Assembly: GCF_000384075.1 (NCBI RefSeq) | Contig: NZ_KB913025.1 | Coordinates: 3,595,721 to 3,659,720 of the forward strand | DNA: 64,000 bases | Source of the DNA: Methylovulum miyakonense HT12 | Lineage (GTDB): Bacteria; Pseudomonadota; Gammaproteobacteria; Methylococcales; Methylomonadaceae | Direction of reading: 5' to 3' | Shown: in pieces, positions 27,557-37,514 of the stretch | Layout of the letters: each line of letters starts with the position of its first letter | Numbering within the stretch: position 1 is the stretch's first letter | Made by a program: the position numbers and the translations under genes | The notes under the pieces: generated by a model | Databases searched by the model: none | What the model saw: only the letters and a program-made list of their open reading frames with translations | What the model was told of the DNA's origin: nothing

Positions 27557-29149
27557 CTAATCGGCCTTTTTCCCGCGAATTAACGTGTCCGGGTGTTGTT
27601 GCAAATAATCGGCAAGTTGTTTGACCGAGCTGGCGGTTTGGGTGAGTTCCTGTAGCAATTGGTCCAATTCATAATGGGTGGTGGAACCGGGTTCCAGTGA
27701 GTTTAAGAGTTGGTGTGCGGACACCATGGTTTTGTCCGTGTTGGCCAACGCCGCTTTGGCGCTGACCAGCGTATCGGTCGCGGCTTTCGAAGTCGTTTGT
27801 AAGGTTTGTAAGGTTTTCGTGGTTTCCGCGCCCATTTCCTCCAAAGGCAGTTTGGCGACCTTGTCCATGATGGTTTGCGCGGAATGGGCGAACTGGTCCA
27901 ACGAGCTGGGGATGGTCGGAAATTCAGGATAAACACTGGAATTGTTTGCGGCCAGCGTAATTTTGTTTTTCGGGTGAAAATCCAAATCGACCAGCAACTG
28001 CCCGGTCAACAAGCTGCCCGTTTGCAATTGCGCCCGCAGGCCTTTGTTTATCAGTTCCGCCATGATGTTCTTATGGCTGACTTCGGGCAAATTATTGACG
28101 GATTCAATGCGGTTTAGCTCCAATTCAACCGTCACCGGAATACGTATCTCGGCGGTTTTTTCATCCAGTTCCAATTTGATGTGGGTGACCTTACCGATGG
28201 GTATGCCCCGCAGTTGCACAGGCGCCCCTTCCGTCAAACCGCGCACGGAACCATTGAAATACATGACATATTTCAAGGTGTTGCCGGAAAACACTTCCTC
28301 GGATTTTTCGTAATTGTCGTACAACTCGAACTCGCTGTTTTCCGGCTGCACATCGCTAGGTTTGTCATAAGGCGAGGTACGGAAAGCAATGCCGCCACTC
28401 AGCAAAGAAATCAGCGGCCCCGTCCTGACTTTAAAACCATCCGCGCTGGCGGACAAATCCACGCCGCTGTCTATCCAAAAACGGGTGTTTTTTCTGACAA
28501 ATTGCCCGTAAGGCCGGTTGATGAATATTTTTAACTTAATGGCATCGGCGGTCGGCGACAATTCGTGGCTCAACACTTCGCCGACATTGATGCCATGAAA
28601 ACTGATCGGCGTACCGGCATGGAGCGAACCCAAGTTATTGGTTTCCAATGTAAATTGCCGGCCCTCGGCGTTGGTCTTTAATAACGGCGGCGTGGTCAAG
28701 CCGACAAAGTCCGTCTTATCACGCCCGCCGCCCGGCTTGATTTCAATATACGGGCCGGAAAACAGCGTGCCCAGGCCTGACACGCCACCCAAACCGACTT
28801 GTGGCCTGACCACCCAAAAGCTGGTCTGGTCTTTCAGGTAAGGTTCCGCTTCGCTGTGCATTTGCGCGTTCACGACAATGGTTTTTAAATCATCGCTGAT
28901 GCTGATGTCGGTCACCTTGCCCACTTCGACATTCAAGTACTTGATTTTGGTCTTATCGACTTCCAACCCTTCCGCATTAGGGAAGCTGATGGTGATTTGC
29001 GGGCCTTTGGCGGCGATGGACTTGTACACCAGCCATCCGCTGACAATCACGGCGATTAGCGGCAACAACCAAATCAACGGAAAACGGGCTTTTTTATCAA
29101 TGGCAGGCTCTTCGGCCTGATAAATGTCGGGGTCGGAAAAATCGTTCAT
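27557..29149 (-). CDS. pqiB: PqiB-like MCE protein
   Basis: A 530-residue protein with one N-terminal membrane helix (residues 23-43) and three MCE domains (starting near residues 50, 165 and 290; for example FPNAEGLEVDKTKIKYLNV). A helical C-terminus (residues 420-520) would form the periplasm-spanning tube. PqiB rings carry phospholipids between the membranes. It overlaps the upstream PqiA-like gene by ATGA. Confidence 0.92.
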   Translation of the reverse strand: MNDFSDPDIYQAEEPAIDKKARFPLIWLLPLIAVIVSGWLVYKSIAAKGPQITISFPNAEGLEVDKTKIKYLNVEVGKVTDISISDDLKTIVVNAQMHSEAEPYLKDQTSFWVVRPQVGLGGVSGLGTLFSGPYIEIKPGGGRDKTDFVGLTTPPLLKTNAEGRQFTLETNNLGSLHAGTPISFHGINVGEVLSHELSPTADAIKLKIFINRPYGQFVRKNTRFWIDSGVDLSASADGFKVRTGPLISLLSGGIAFRTSPYDKPSDVQPENSEFELYDNYEKSEEVFSGNTLKYVMYFNGSVRGLTEGAPVQLRGIPIGKVTHIKLELDEKTAEIRIPVTVELELNRIESVNNLPEVSHKNIMAELINKGLRAQLQTGSLLTGQLLVDLDFHPKNKITLAANNSSVYPEFPTIPSSLDQFAHSAQTIMDKVAKLPLEEMGAETTKTLQTLQTTSKAATDTLVSAKAALANTDKTMVSAHQLLNSLEPGSTTHYELDQLLQELTQTASSVKQLADYLQQHPDTLIRGKKAD

Positions 29150-29766
29150 AACTTATTTTGCTTATCCCAGATCAGACGCGGGTCAAGGCTTTTTGCCGCC
29201 AGCATGGTCAACACCACCACCGCCGCAAACGCCGTCGCCGCCGGACCTGCGATCACTTGGGAAACGCCGCCGCTTAAATCCACTACGGCGACCAGAATGG
29301 AAATCATAAAAATATCTAACATGGACCATCGTCCGACAAACACAATCAGCCGGTACATGCGCATCCACCACTGCGGATGGCGTTGCCAACGTAACCGGAC
29401 GTTGAGCAACAACGCGCTAAGCCCCAGTAATTTTAACAGCGGCACCATAATGCTGGCTATGAAAACCAATGCCGCAATCGGGGCCATGTCTTTTTCGACC
29501 AAGGCAAAAATGCCGCCGATGATGGTATGGCGTTCTATCACGCCAAATTGGTTGACGGTCATGATGGGGAAAATATTGGCGGGGATATAGAGCGCGTAAC
29601 TGCTGATCAGCAAGGCCAAGGTGTGCTGTAAACTGTGCGGCCTCCGGGCATGCAGCACACCACCGCACACCGGGCAATGGCGGGCACGGCGCAGCTTGGC
29701 CAGGTGGCCGCACGCGTGGCAACGCACCAAGCCTTGGGCTAAGGCGCCGCGTTCAGCCTTGCCCAT
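29146..29766 (-). CDS. PqiA-like membrane protein, second half
   Basis: 206 residues from the ATG at 29766. It starts with a zinc-ribbon-like C-x2-C ... C-x2-C (CHACGH and CPVCGG), followed by four predicted membrane helices of the PqiA domain. E. coli PqiA contains two such domains in one chain; here each is a separate gene and the two overlap by 14 bases. The upstream ATG at 29817 is rejected because it lies further inside the preceding gene. Confidence 0.85.
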   Translation of the reverse strand: MGKAERGALAQGLVRCHACGHLAKLRRARHCPVCGGVLHARRPHSLQHTLALLISSYALYIPANIFPIMTVNQFGVIERHTIIGGIFALVEKDMAPIAALVFIASIMVPLLKLLGLSALLLNVRLRWQRHPQWWMRMYRLIVFVGRWSMLDIFMISILVAVVDLSGGVSQVIAGPAATAFAAVVVLTMLAAKSLDPRLIWDKQNKL

Positions 29767-30379
29767 GAAGTTTCCTGCGTAATTCGGCGATCCGCTGCCA
29801 AAACAAGTACCCGTCAAGGCTGCCCGTCAGCATCACATTAACCAGCAACAGCGCGACAAACGCATACAAACCAAAACCCAGTTGCACATCGGCAGTGTCA
29901 GAGAGTTTCACGCAAGCGACAATGATGCCTAACATATACACTTCCAGCATGGCCCATTCTTCCAAATGTTGCAACCAACGCATCCAATGCGCAAGAAGAT
30001 GGTGCGGACGGTTAAAATGCAGGTGCAAGCTGATTAAGAGCGCGAGGGAAATATTCAGCAAAGGCACAAAAATGCTGGACAAGAACACCAGCGCCGCGAC
30101 CAGCCAAAAACCCTCGGCGAACAATCCCGCCGTACCCGCCCATAAAGTCCCTTCATGGCTATTGCCTAGAAAAGTGATGCCAATCAACGGTAAAAAATTA
30201 GCGGGACCCGCCAAAATCAAGCCGGCGACGGACAAAGCCAACACGCGCTCGACGCTTTGCTCCCGGGGACTATGCAACAAATAGCCGCAACGGGGGCATA
30301 CGATTTTTTCACCGACAATCGGGCGGGAGGGCCGTAGCAACAAATCGCATTCGGGGCAAGCGTCTGGCGGATGGGTCAT
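29753..30379 (-). CDS. pqiA: PqiA-like membrane protein, first half
   Basis: 208 residues from ATG 30379, with CPECDLLL and CPRCGYLL as zinc-ribbon pairs and four membrane helices. It matches the N-terminal domain of PqiA. It is the first gene of the pqi operon. In-frame upstream starts at 30430 and 30484 exist, but family members begin shortly before the first Cys pair. No ribosome site is obvious at any of them. Confidence 0.83.
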   Translation of the reverse strand: MTHPPDACPECDLLLRPSRPIVGEKIVCPRCGYLLHSPREQSVERVLALSVAGLILAGPANFLPLIGITFLGNSHEGTLWAGTAGLFAEGFWLVAALVFLSSIFVPLLNISLALLISLHLHFNRPHHLLAHWMRWLQHLEEWAMLEVYMLGIIVACVKLSDTADVQLGFGLYAFVALLLVNVMLTGSLDGYLFWQRIAELRRKLHGQG

Positions 30380-30461
30380 GGGAAGGAGGTGTTCAATCGG
30401 GTATACGGATCTGCAAAATGTAAATACCATATCTTGATTCTGTCGCTTTGGGAAGGCAGGA

Positions 30462-31721
30462 TCAAGATATAAGGGTTCCGGCATCTTGCTTGGCCAGAGT
30501 GCCGGCGTTTGTGTCGGCCATCACCGTAGGGGCCGGCATAGCCAGGATCCTATGGATAACCTGGAAAATTTGCGGGGCAATGGCCCCCACATCATAACTC
30601 TTGACCTTTTCGGCTGCGCGTTCCCCAAGACATTGCCGCAGACCGGGGTCTTTTAAAAGGGTGACCAGACGTTCCCCCATCAGTCCGATATCAAGGTAGG
30701 GGACAATATAACCTGAATCGTCTTGGACAAATTCACCCGCACCGCCACCTTTATCAAAACAGAGGATGGGTTTGTTGAGCATCGCCGCCTCCAATACCAC
30801 GAGCGGGAAAGGGTCTTCACGTGACATGAGTGAAAACACATCGAAGCTAGCGATGTATTCAAGGTAGTTCGTCTGTGAACCAATAAAATGTATGGCATCG
30901 CCAAGGCCTAAGTTGGCAATGTCATGGGTTATTTCGTCGATAACGGCACCTGTGTGAACCCCTCCGACCCATACAAAATGGGCTTGCAGTTCTGGCGCCA
31001 GTTTATAGGTTACCTGCGCCAACTGAATGAAAAGGTCATAACCTTTCCGCCATTCGATGGTTCCGGCAGCGCCGACAATAGGCGCGCTGTCCGGTATCCC
31101 CAGTTGCGCCCGGATTCTGCCCTGGACGCCGGGTTGAATGCCTTTGTCCGGGGTTACCGGAATGAATTCGTAAATGGTTTCCACCCGTTCAGGGGCGACA
31201 CCATGGTTTTGCACCAAGTTAAGCCTGACAATTTCCGAACCGGCGACGAAATAGTCAGTGTTTGCAAACAGCTGGTGTAATGCCAACCCGCTGATATGAT
31301 GCCGCATCAAGTGTTCCAATTCGTGGATATGGGAAATGATCGGGACGCCCAAATCACGCAACCATGCCAGCACCTCACCATTGGTTGCCGTATTCGAATA
31401 CACAAGGCTTATACTTTCCTTGGCGAAAAATTTCTTGAGCCTTGCCTGCGCCCTGGCCTCTACAAAACTATTGAAACCCATAATGCTGGCTAAACGCTCG
31501 ACTATCCCGCTTCCGTATGACATTTCGCGGGATAGGGTGATTGTTGGGGCTAAAGCTTCAAACTCCGGCTCAAGGGCGCCTCCCCTTTTCAGTAGGATGC
31601 AAAATGGCAGGTCAGCATGCCCCTTAAACCACCTTAAGAAATGCAGCAACAAAAAAGGCGCACCAGTCCGTGTCGCATCATGTGATATGAACAAAATTTT
31701 TCCGGGTTTAATAGCGGTCAT
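30462..31721 (-). CDS. Family 4 glycosyltransferase
   Basis: A 419-residue GT-B fold enzyme. The N-terminal Rossmann half starts at KILFISHDATRTGAPF; the C-terminal half has GTIEWRKGYDLFIQLA (residues 196-211) and the nucleotide-sugar E-x7-E motif, REDPFPLVVLEAA (near 288). A retaining transfer from a UDP- or GDP-sugar is expected; the acceptor is unknown. It is the last of three leftward genes with an epimerase and a methyltransferase, suggesting surface polysaccharide synthesis. Confidence 0.85.
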   Translation of the reverse strand: MTAIKPGKILFISHDATRTGAPFLLLHFLRWFKGHADLPFCILLKRGGALEPEFEALAPTITLSREMSYGSGIVERLASIMGFNSFVEARAQARLKKFFAKESISLVYSNTATNGEVLAWLRDLGVPIISHIHELEHLMRHHISGLALHQLFANTDYFVAGSEIVRLNLVQNHGVAPERVETIYEFIPVTPDKGIQPGVQGRIRAQLGIPDSAPIVGAAGTIEWRKGYDLFIQLAQVTYKLAPELQAHFVWVGGVHTGAVIDEITHDIANLGLGDAIHFIGSQTNYLEYIASFDVFSLMSREDPFPLVVLEAAMLNKPILCFDKGGGAGEFVQDDSGYIVPYLDIGLMGERLVTLLKDPGLRQCLGERAAEKVKSYDVGAIAPQIFQVIHRILAMPAPTVMADTNAGTLAKQDAGTLIS

Positions 31722-31771
31722 TTCTCTTACTTGTTTTATTGCCAGAACGGATAAATGCGGTCAGCCATCAG

Positions 31772-32707
31772 TTAGTCTTTTAGTGTTCCGGCGTTCATCC
31801 ATGCCCACGTTCTTGCTATGCCTTCAGTGATCGTGGTTTGCCGGAACCAGCCCAGTTCATCCCCTGCGAGCCGGGTATCCAAGCAATTTACCGGGACATC
31901 CAGCTTGCGTGACGGTGAATAAACGACATCAATGTTTTTTCCGGTCACGTCGCGGATGATTGAAAGCAGCTCGTTGATACTTAAACTGCTCCCGCTTCCG
32001 ATGTTGAATATCTTCGATCGGGGGGATTGTTCGGCCGCCTTCACAAACGCGCTAACCAGGTCGCCCACATAAAAATAATCACGCCGGACATGGCCGTCAC
32101 CCCATACGGTCACGGACGCCCCCTCAGCCACCTTTGCAAGGAAAGTTGTGACCGCCCCTTGGCCGCTAAGCGGATTTTGGCGTTCGCCAAAAGGGTTGGC
32201 AAGGCGGAGAATAATGTATTCAAGCCCATAGAGGTGTTGGTAAAGCTGAAGGTATTTCTCAATCGCCAGCTTGGTTATCCCATAAGAGCAAAGCGGTTCT
32301 GTCGGGTGGTTTTCAGGAATGGGAAAAATGGTGGGCCTCCCGTAAACCGTGCCCCCTGACGATGCGAAGACAATTTTCCTTACCCCTGCACTGAGCGCGC
32401 AATCCAGCATACGCAAAGTGCCGGCCAAATTGGTCTGCACATCGTAGGCCATATTTTCATTGGAACTGCTGGGAATAGTGGTGGTGACCAAATGGACCGC
32501 AACCTCAACCCCGGAAAGTGCCAGGGCCAAGTCTTTTTCATTGAAAAAGTCGCCATGGATGGCCTCGATTTGAGAAGGGATACCGATATGATTGCGTGTA
32601 TCTGAACTTAAGCGGTCAAAAACCCGGACATCATGGCCCCTAGCGACAAAGGCATCGGTGACATGGGAGCCAATGAAACCCCCACCCCCGAAAATGACAC
32701 ATTTCAC
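31772..32707 (-). CDS. NAD-dependent nucleotide-sugar epimerase/dehydratase
   Basis: A 311-residue short-chain dehydrogenase of the extended type: GGGGFIGSHV binds NAD, FASSGGTVYG holds the catalytic Ser/Thr, and YGITKLAIEKY the Tyr-x3-Lys. It resembles UDP-glucose 4-epimerase-type enzymes, but the exact sugar is open. I chose the GTG at 32707 (reading M-KCVIFGG) because it puts the NAD motif at the N-terminus and avoids overlap with the upstream gene. The ORF stays open to 32815. Confidence 0.83.
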   Translation of the reverse strand: MKCVIFGGGGFIGSHVTDAFVARGHDVRVFDRLSSDTRNHIGIPSQIEAIHGDFFNEKDLALALSGVEVAVHLVTTTIPSSSNENMAYDVQTNLAGTLRMLDCALSAGVRKIVFASSGGTVYGRPTIFPIPENHPTEPLCSYGITKLAIEKYLQLYQHLYGLEYIILRLANPFGERQNPLSGQGAVTTFLAKVAEGASVTVWGDGHVRRDYFYVGDLVSAFVKAAEQSPRSKIFNIGSGSSLSINELLSIIRDVTGKNIDVVYSPSRKLDVPVNCLDTRLAGDELGWFRQTTITEGIARTWAWMNAGTLKD

Positions 32708-32759
32708 AGGAAGCCCATTAAGGGCGCGTTTGTCCCGAAATAGCTGGAATTGGCCGCCA

Positions 32760-33500
32760 TTATGGCTTTCCAAGCACGGCCAAATTCGACAGGTAAACCG
32801 GATACCTGTCGTCATTTAACACGTATCGGTCTTGCAACCATCGGGCCTTTAATAATTTGTACACAACCCTGACCATCACCGACAAGAACTTTGAGACAAT
32901 TTTAGAGCCACGTCCGTCCTTAGGGCTGGTGCCGCTGTAAGTGGCGCCTAGGACAGTGCCCAGCACGTCCCAAGCCGAACCCAGCCGTCTTATCGAATGC
33001 TCGCGAAGACCATGACGTTGCGCGTAGAACCGGATCGCGTGGACGGTAGGCCGCCAGAAATCATAGGGTTGTTCATGCAGGATATAGACGTGGGGGCAAG
33101 TAATGAGTAGGGTGCCTCCGGGTTTTAACAGGGCCGCAAAGTTGGAAAAGGCCTTATCCCACAGGGCGACATGCTCCATAACCTCAGTGCATAGGATAAA
33201 ATCGAAAGGGGCCTCGTTAAGCAAGCCAAGCGGCAGGTCTTTGTCTATCTCGGCAATATGATGCACTATGCCCAACGGATCCTGGGTATCTGCACTGACA
33301 TATTGATAGCCACGCTGCTCAAGCAACCCCCGGAACGGTTGCCCCCCGCATCCCATATCTAGCACCTTGAATCCCGTCGAATCGGCCGATAACGCGTGTA
33401 ATACTTGCTCAATGCCGTCCCGGAGCAAGGGCACCATAAATTCTTCAACAGGAAGGGTGGGCTGATACACTTGTCGTTCAATAATGGTAGGCCGGCTCAT
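32760..33500 (-). CDS. SAM-dependent methyltransferase
   Basis: A 246-residue class I methyltransferase with motif I VLDMGCGGQPF near residue 46, an acidic residue after strand 2 (SADTQD) and FDFILCTEVMEHV near 98. The substrate is unknown; with the neighbouring epimerase and glycosyltransferase a sugar or lipid-linked glycan is likely. It is the first gene of the three-gene leftward group. Confidence 0.83.
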   Translation of the reverse strand: MSRPTIIERQVYQPTLPVEEFMVPLLRDGIEQVLHALSADSTGFKVLDMGCGGQPFRGLLEQRGYQYVSADTQDPLGIVHHIAEIDKDLPLGLLNEAPFDFILCTEVMEHVALWDKAFSNFAALLKPGGTLLITCPHVYILHEQPYDFWRPTVHAIRFYAQRHGLREHSIRRLGSAWDVLGTVLGATYSGTSPKDGRGSKIVSKFLSVMVRVVYKLLKARWLQDRYVLNDDRYPVYLSNLAVLGKP

Positions 33501-34206
33501 AAAAGTCCACTAATTTTCAAGGTAATTGGCTAATTTTGCCAGGCTAATCAGATTGTCGCCGTCAAAGCCGTAAGCAGATCAGCCCGAAGAGTTCCCTACG
33601 TCCACCCAAAAAACTATCCTAAGCAATGGTTCCGTAGCGTATTTGCGAATAATTGCCGCCACATTTTTTGCTCAAGTCAGCTATGGAGATATTCCCCATG
33701 GTAGCGGACGATATTTGAATAGCTGTCCAGCTAGCCTTTCAGAGGGATCTAATGAACATCCCGGCACATCCACAAAGGATATAACCGGGGGATTTTATCA
33801 CCAAAGGCATCCACTGGACATTTAGTTATTCAATATTGCCAAGAGTGAGGCTATTTGTGCATCCTAATTGCTTGCATTGTGATTCCTGCAACTTGACAAG
33901 TTTTTAGACAATGGGGCCAGAGCCCCGCTTGCGTAGCCGAATCCAAGTGTATCCATACCCTACCCAATTTACCCGCCCTATCTGGAAAATCATGGAGATG
34001 CCGGACAGCGTTTCTTAGGGCTATTATGGCCCCTTAAAGATTTTGCCTTCCCCCTATCCCCTTGTAAACACGCTTTTTCCTGATCCAGCTAGCAAACTGG
34101 CTGCACAAATAAGCCCTGGAGATGGTGATTTCCCTGCATTTTTGCTAGCCGTGCAAAGGTTATTCCAGTAAAGTGTGGCTTATTTATTAGCCTTTTCAAA
34201 ACCCGT
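33501..34206. other. Gene-free region between divergent methyltransferase and nhaD
   Basis: About 700 bases without a convincing gene; a 60-codon ORF at 33643-33825 has no ribosome site or recognisable product. A small hairpin, GGGGC-CAGA-GCCCC, lies near 33911. The region must hold promoters for both flanking genes, but I cannot place them. Confidence 0.4.
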
Positions 34207-35664
34207 ATGGCCAGACGTTTTATATCCAATATTATATTTTTTAGCGTTATCTTAGGTATCCCGGCATCCGCTTTCGCTGGCGAAAATATGGCTGTGGCAA
34301 CCACCCCCATGAACCTTACCGGACATTGGGTCGGCTATCTTGCCATTGCCATTTTTTCTATTGCTTATGTGTTGGCGATGCTGGAAGAAGTCACGGAATT
34401 ACGCAAATCGAAACCGATGGTGCTGGCCGCCAGTTTGATTTGGGCTTTCATTTCGGTGATTTACGTCAATAACGGCATGAGCGAGTTGTCAGGCCAATCT
34501 TTCCGCATGGCGCTTGAAGGTTTCGCCGAGCTGTTTTTGTTTATCATGGTGTCCATGGCCTATCTTAACGCCATGGAAGACCGGGGGATTTTCGAAAACT
34601 TGCGGATATGGCTGTTAAGCAAAAGCTTTAGTTACCGGCAATTATTCTGGATTACCGGCTGGATGTCCTTTTTCTTGTCTTCGGTGTGCAACAACCTGAC
34701 CACTGCGCTATTGATGGGGGCAGTGGTGTTGGCAATGGGCAAAGGCAATAAACGTTTCGTAGGTATCGCCTGCGTCAATATTGTTGTCGCCACCAATGCG
34801 GGGGGGTCTTTCAGCCCGTTTGGCGATATAACGACGTTGTTGGTCTGGCAAAAAGGCGTAGTCCCATTCACTAGTTTTTATTCTTTGTTAATCCCTGCGA
34901 TGGTCAATTTCGCCTTACCTGCGGGGTTGATGCACTTTTGGGTGCCCAAAGAGCAACCTGCGGCGGCGATTGAAGAACCCATGATGAAACGTGGCGGCAT
35001 CATCATGATCGTATTGTTTTTGCTGACCATCATCACCGCGGTTTGCTTCGAGAACTTCCTCCATTTGCCTCCTGCGGCAGGTATGCTGATGGGGTTGACT
35101 TATCTGAAATTTTTTAGCTATTACCTGCAAATGACAGCGGATAAATTTACCGACCAACAAAACCGGCTATACGCTGACCAGATGGAAATGCCGCCGGACT
35201 TGCTCGGCAAACAAGACAAGCACGATTTTGACGTGTTTGAAAAAGTTGCGCATTTGGAATGGGATACGTTGCTGTTTTTTTACGGCGTGATGATGAGCGT
35301 CGCTGGCCTGAGTTTTCTTGGGTACTTAGGTTTCGCTTCAAACTTCCTCTATGACCAAATCGACCCGACGGTAGCGAATATTTTGGTCGGAATTTTTTCG
35401 GCCTTCATCGACAATGGGACGATCATGTATGCCGTTTTAACGATGCACCCGGATATTTCACAAGGCCAATGGTTGTTGGTGACGTTAACTGCAGGGGTGG
35501 GGGGGAGTTTACTGGCGATCGGGTCGGCTGCCGGAGTTGGTTTGATGGGGCAGGCGAAAGGGCTTTATAGCTTTAGTACGCATTTAAAATGGATGCCACT
35601 CATTTTAATCGGTTATTTTGGCAGCATAGGCGTGCACTTTTTGCTGAACCAACGATTTTTTTAA
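34207..35664 (+). CDS. nhaD: Na+/H+ antiporter NhaD
   Basis: A 485-residue inner-membrane antiporter of the ion transporter superfamily. The N-terminus looks like a cleavable signal peptide (ASAFA then GE, residues 20-25), followed by about 12 membrane helices. Motifs seen are SSVCNNLTTALLMGAVV (near 156) and ATNAGGSFSPFGDITT (near 197), typical of NhaD. It exports sodium or lithium in exchange for protons. The gene is monocistronic. Confidence 0.92.
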   Translation: MARRFISNIIFFSVILGIPASAFAGENMAVATTPMNLTGHWVGYLAIAIFSIAYVLAMLEEVTELRKSKPMVLAASLIWAFISVIYVNNGMSELSGQSFRMALEGFAELFLFIMVSMAYLNAMEDRGIFENLRIWLLSKSFSYRQLFWITGWMSFFLSSVCNNLTTALLMGAVVLAMGKGNKRFVGIACVNIVVATNAGGSFSPFGDITTLLVWQKGVVPFTSFYSLLIPAMVNFALPAGLMHFWVPKEQPAAAIEEPMMKRGGIIMIVLFLLTIITAVCFENFLHLPPAAGMLMGLTYLKFFSYYLQMTADKFTDQQNRLYADQMEMPPDLLGKQDKHDFDVFEKVAHLEWDTLLFFYGVMMSVAGLSFLGYLGFASNFLYDQIDPTVANILVGIFSAFIDNGTIMYAVLTMHPDISQGQWLLVTLTAGVGGSLLAIGSAAGVGLMGQAKGLYSFSTHLKWMPLILIGYFGSIGVHFLLNQRFF

Positions 35665-35718
35665 GGGGGCCGGGATGCCGCTTGGGTTTGTCCTACCCGC
35701 AACATCCCTATGGATAAG

Positions 35719-36177
35719 CTAGGGTAAGTCCAATTGGGGCTTGCCCTGCAAATAAGAGGCATTAGGCGCGATGATAAAGCGTTTATCCAATGCAGTGCGC
35801 CCAATCAATAGCCTAAACAGCATGCTATCGCGGTTAGTCAACGTCATTTCGGCGGTGATCACCGATTGCCCGACCACCAACTGGGTATCTATCACATAAC
35901 GCAGCTGTTTGTGCCCGCCGGAATCCGAAACGACCCGCCGGTCTTTAACGGGTGCATGGCATTCTATCGCAACGTCGGTATTTTTTTGGATAGGATGGAT
36001 TGCAAACATGACCCAACGCTCACCGCCTTTTCTATACGGGTCTATGGCAAAGGCATGCAAGGCCGACGAACGCGCGCCTGTGTCGATTTTAGCCTTAATT
36101 TGCATGATATTGAAATTTGGCAAACCCACCCATTCACGCCAACCCAACATAGGTAAATCTGTCAAAAGCTCCGGCAT
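35719..36177 (-). CDS. Retropepsin-like RimK/ATP-dependent zinc protease family protein
   Basis: A 152-residue protein of the family annotated as ATP-dependent zinc protease (DUF785). KIDTGARSSALHA at residues 29-41 carries the Asp-Thr-Gly of a retropepsin fold, and LIGRTALDKRFI near 122 is the second conserved motif. The ATG at 36177 follows GGGGAGAGGAGA; a longer frame to 36387 runs into the divergent gene and is rejected. Proteolysis is inferred from the fold. Confidence 0.85.
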   Translation of the reverse strand: MPELLTDLPMLGWREWVGLPNFNIMQIKAKIDTGARSSALHAFAIDPYRKGGERWVMFAIHPIQKNTDVAIECHAPVKDRRVVSDSGGHKQLRYVIDTQLVVGQSVITAEMTLTNRDSMLFRLLIGRTALDKRFIIAPNASYLQGKPQLDLP

Positions 36178-36204
36178 TCTCCTCTCCCCTCTTCCCGTTG
36201 TTCT

Positions 36205-36522
36205 ATGAATTGGTTTGTTTATATAATTTTGTGTACTGATAATTCGCTTTATACCGGGATTACTACCGATGTATCGAGACGCTTTGCTGAACATGCCAAC
36301 CAGCAAGGGGCGAAATATTTTCGTGGGCGGCAACCGCTGCAAGTGCTTTATGTTGAAACCAACCATAACCGCAGTTCCGCGAGCCAACGTGAAAATAGGA
36401 TCAAGAAATTAAACCGGGTGGAAAAATGGCGGCTGGTCAATTCTGAATGTAACCAATTGACCGCTGTGAGAAATTACCACAATGGCACTGGAAAGACGAC
36501 ACTTATATGCACTGGGGATTAA
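36205..36522 (+). CDS. GIY-YIG nuclease family protein
   Basis: A 105-residue single-domain GIY-YIG protein (UPF0213 type). The catalytic WFVYIILCTDNSLYTGIT at the N-terminus holds the two motif tyrosines, SRRFAEH the Arg and His, and QRENRIKKLN the later conserved residues. Its substrate is not established. It is divergent from the retropepsin-like gene with a 27-base gap, so their promoters overlap. Confidence 0.88.
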   Translation: MNWFVYIILCTDNSLYTGITTDVSRRFAEHANQQGAKYFRGRQPLQVLYVETNHNRSSASQRENRIKKLNRVEKWRLVNSECNQLTAVRNYHNGTGKTTLICTGD

Positions 36523-36561
36523 AAAAAACCACTGAAGGCCGGTTGATCTTGATATTTTTCC

Positions 36562-37425
36562 CTATTGCGCCAACACTTCCAATCCGCTATCAAAAAAATC
36601 GGGTTCTTGGCTTATCAAATCCCTACCGAGCGTTAGGCCGACAAAGTCAAATATTTTAGGGTCGGCAAGTTGTGACGGGGCGACATTTTGCAAGCTAGTG
36701 AATATGGTCTCCAAGCGTCCCGGAAACTGTTTGTCCCAGCCTTTTAACATGACTTTCATCGCCGCCCGCTGGAGGTTTTCTTGTGAACCACACAAATTGC
36801 AAGGAATGATCGGAAACTTACGGAACGCGCTGTAGCGCTCTATATCCTTTTCCCGGCAATAGGCCAATGGCCTAATGACGATGTTTTTTTTGTCATCGCT
36901 CAATAACTTGGGCGGCATGGCTTTAAGCTTGCCACCGTAGAAAATGTTCAGGAAAAACGTTTCCAAAATATCGTCACGGTGATGGCCTAAGGCGATTTTG
37001 GTCACGCCGTTGGCTTCCGCATAACCGTACAAGGTGCCTCGCCGCAATCGCGAACATAGGCCACAGGTGGTTTGGCCTTCGGGGATCACGCGCTTGACGA
37101 CGCTGTAAGTGTCTTTCTCGATGATGTGGTACGGCACCCCCAAAGATGCCAGATATTCAGGCAGCACATGTTCAGGGAACCCCGGTTGTTTTTGGTCAAG
37201 ATTGACGGCGATCACCTCAAAGCTGACGGGCGCGGTTTTTTGCAAATTCAATAAAATATCCAGCAAGGTGTAAGAGTCTTTGCCTCCGGACAAGCACACC
37301 ATGACTTTGTCGCCGTTTTCGATCATTTTGTAGTCGGCAATGGCGTCGCCGACATAATGCCGTAAGCGTTTTTGTAGTTTATTGAATTGGGTACGGGATT
37401 TTTGCGAGAAGTTGTCGTCTGACAT
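36562..37425 (-). CDS. ttcA: tRNA 2-thiocytidine synthetase TtcA
   Basis: A 287-residue enzyme that thiolates C32 of certain tRNAs with an iron-sulfur cluster and ATP. The PP-loop is SGGKDS (near 46), and the two C-x2-C pairs are CGLC (near 120) and CNLC (near 211). The ATG at 37425 ([10 protein letters not shown]) is preferred over a TTG three codons earlier. The gene is convergent with the GIY-YIG gene. Confidence 0.94.
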   Translation of the reverse strand: MSDDNFSQKSRTQFNKLQKRLRHYVGDAIADYKMIENGDKVMVCLSGGKDSYTLLDILLNLQKTAPVSFEVIAVNLDQKQPGFPEHVLPEYLASLGVPYHIIEKDTYSVVKRVIPEGQTTCGLCSRLRRGTLYGYAEANGVTKIALGHHRDDILETFFLNIFYGGKLKAMPPKLLSDDKKNIVIRPLAYCREKDIERYSAFRKFPIIPCNLCGSQENLQRAAMKVMLKGWDKQFPGRLETIFTSLQNVAPSQLADPKIFDFVGLTLGRDLISQEPDFFDSGLEVLAQ

Positions 37426-37472
37426 GGTCAGCAATAATAGGGGGAAGTGGGGCTGCAGGATGGGTTCTTGGC

Positions 37473-37508
37473 AAACACGAAGTTGGCATCGCCACCAACT
37501 TCGTGTTT
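37473..37508 (-). terminator. Hairpin after fabB
   Basis: AAACACGAAGTTGG (37473-37486) and CCAACTTCGTGTTT (37495-37508) form a perfect 14-bp stem seven bases after the fabB stop. On the minus strand the stem ends in TTT only, so termination strength is uncertain. Confidence 0.65.
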
Positions 37509-37514
37509 TATTGT

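Noticed and set aside
33643-33825. 60-codon ORF in the gap before nhaD
   Set aside because: No ribosome site, no domain, and composition like its non-coding surroundings.
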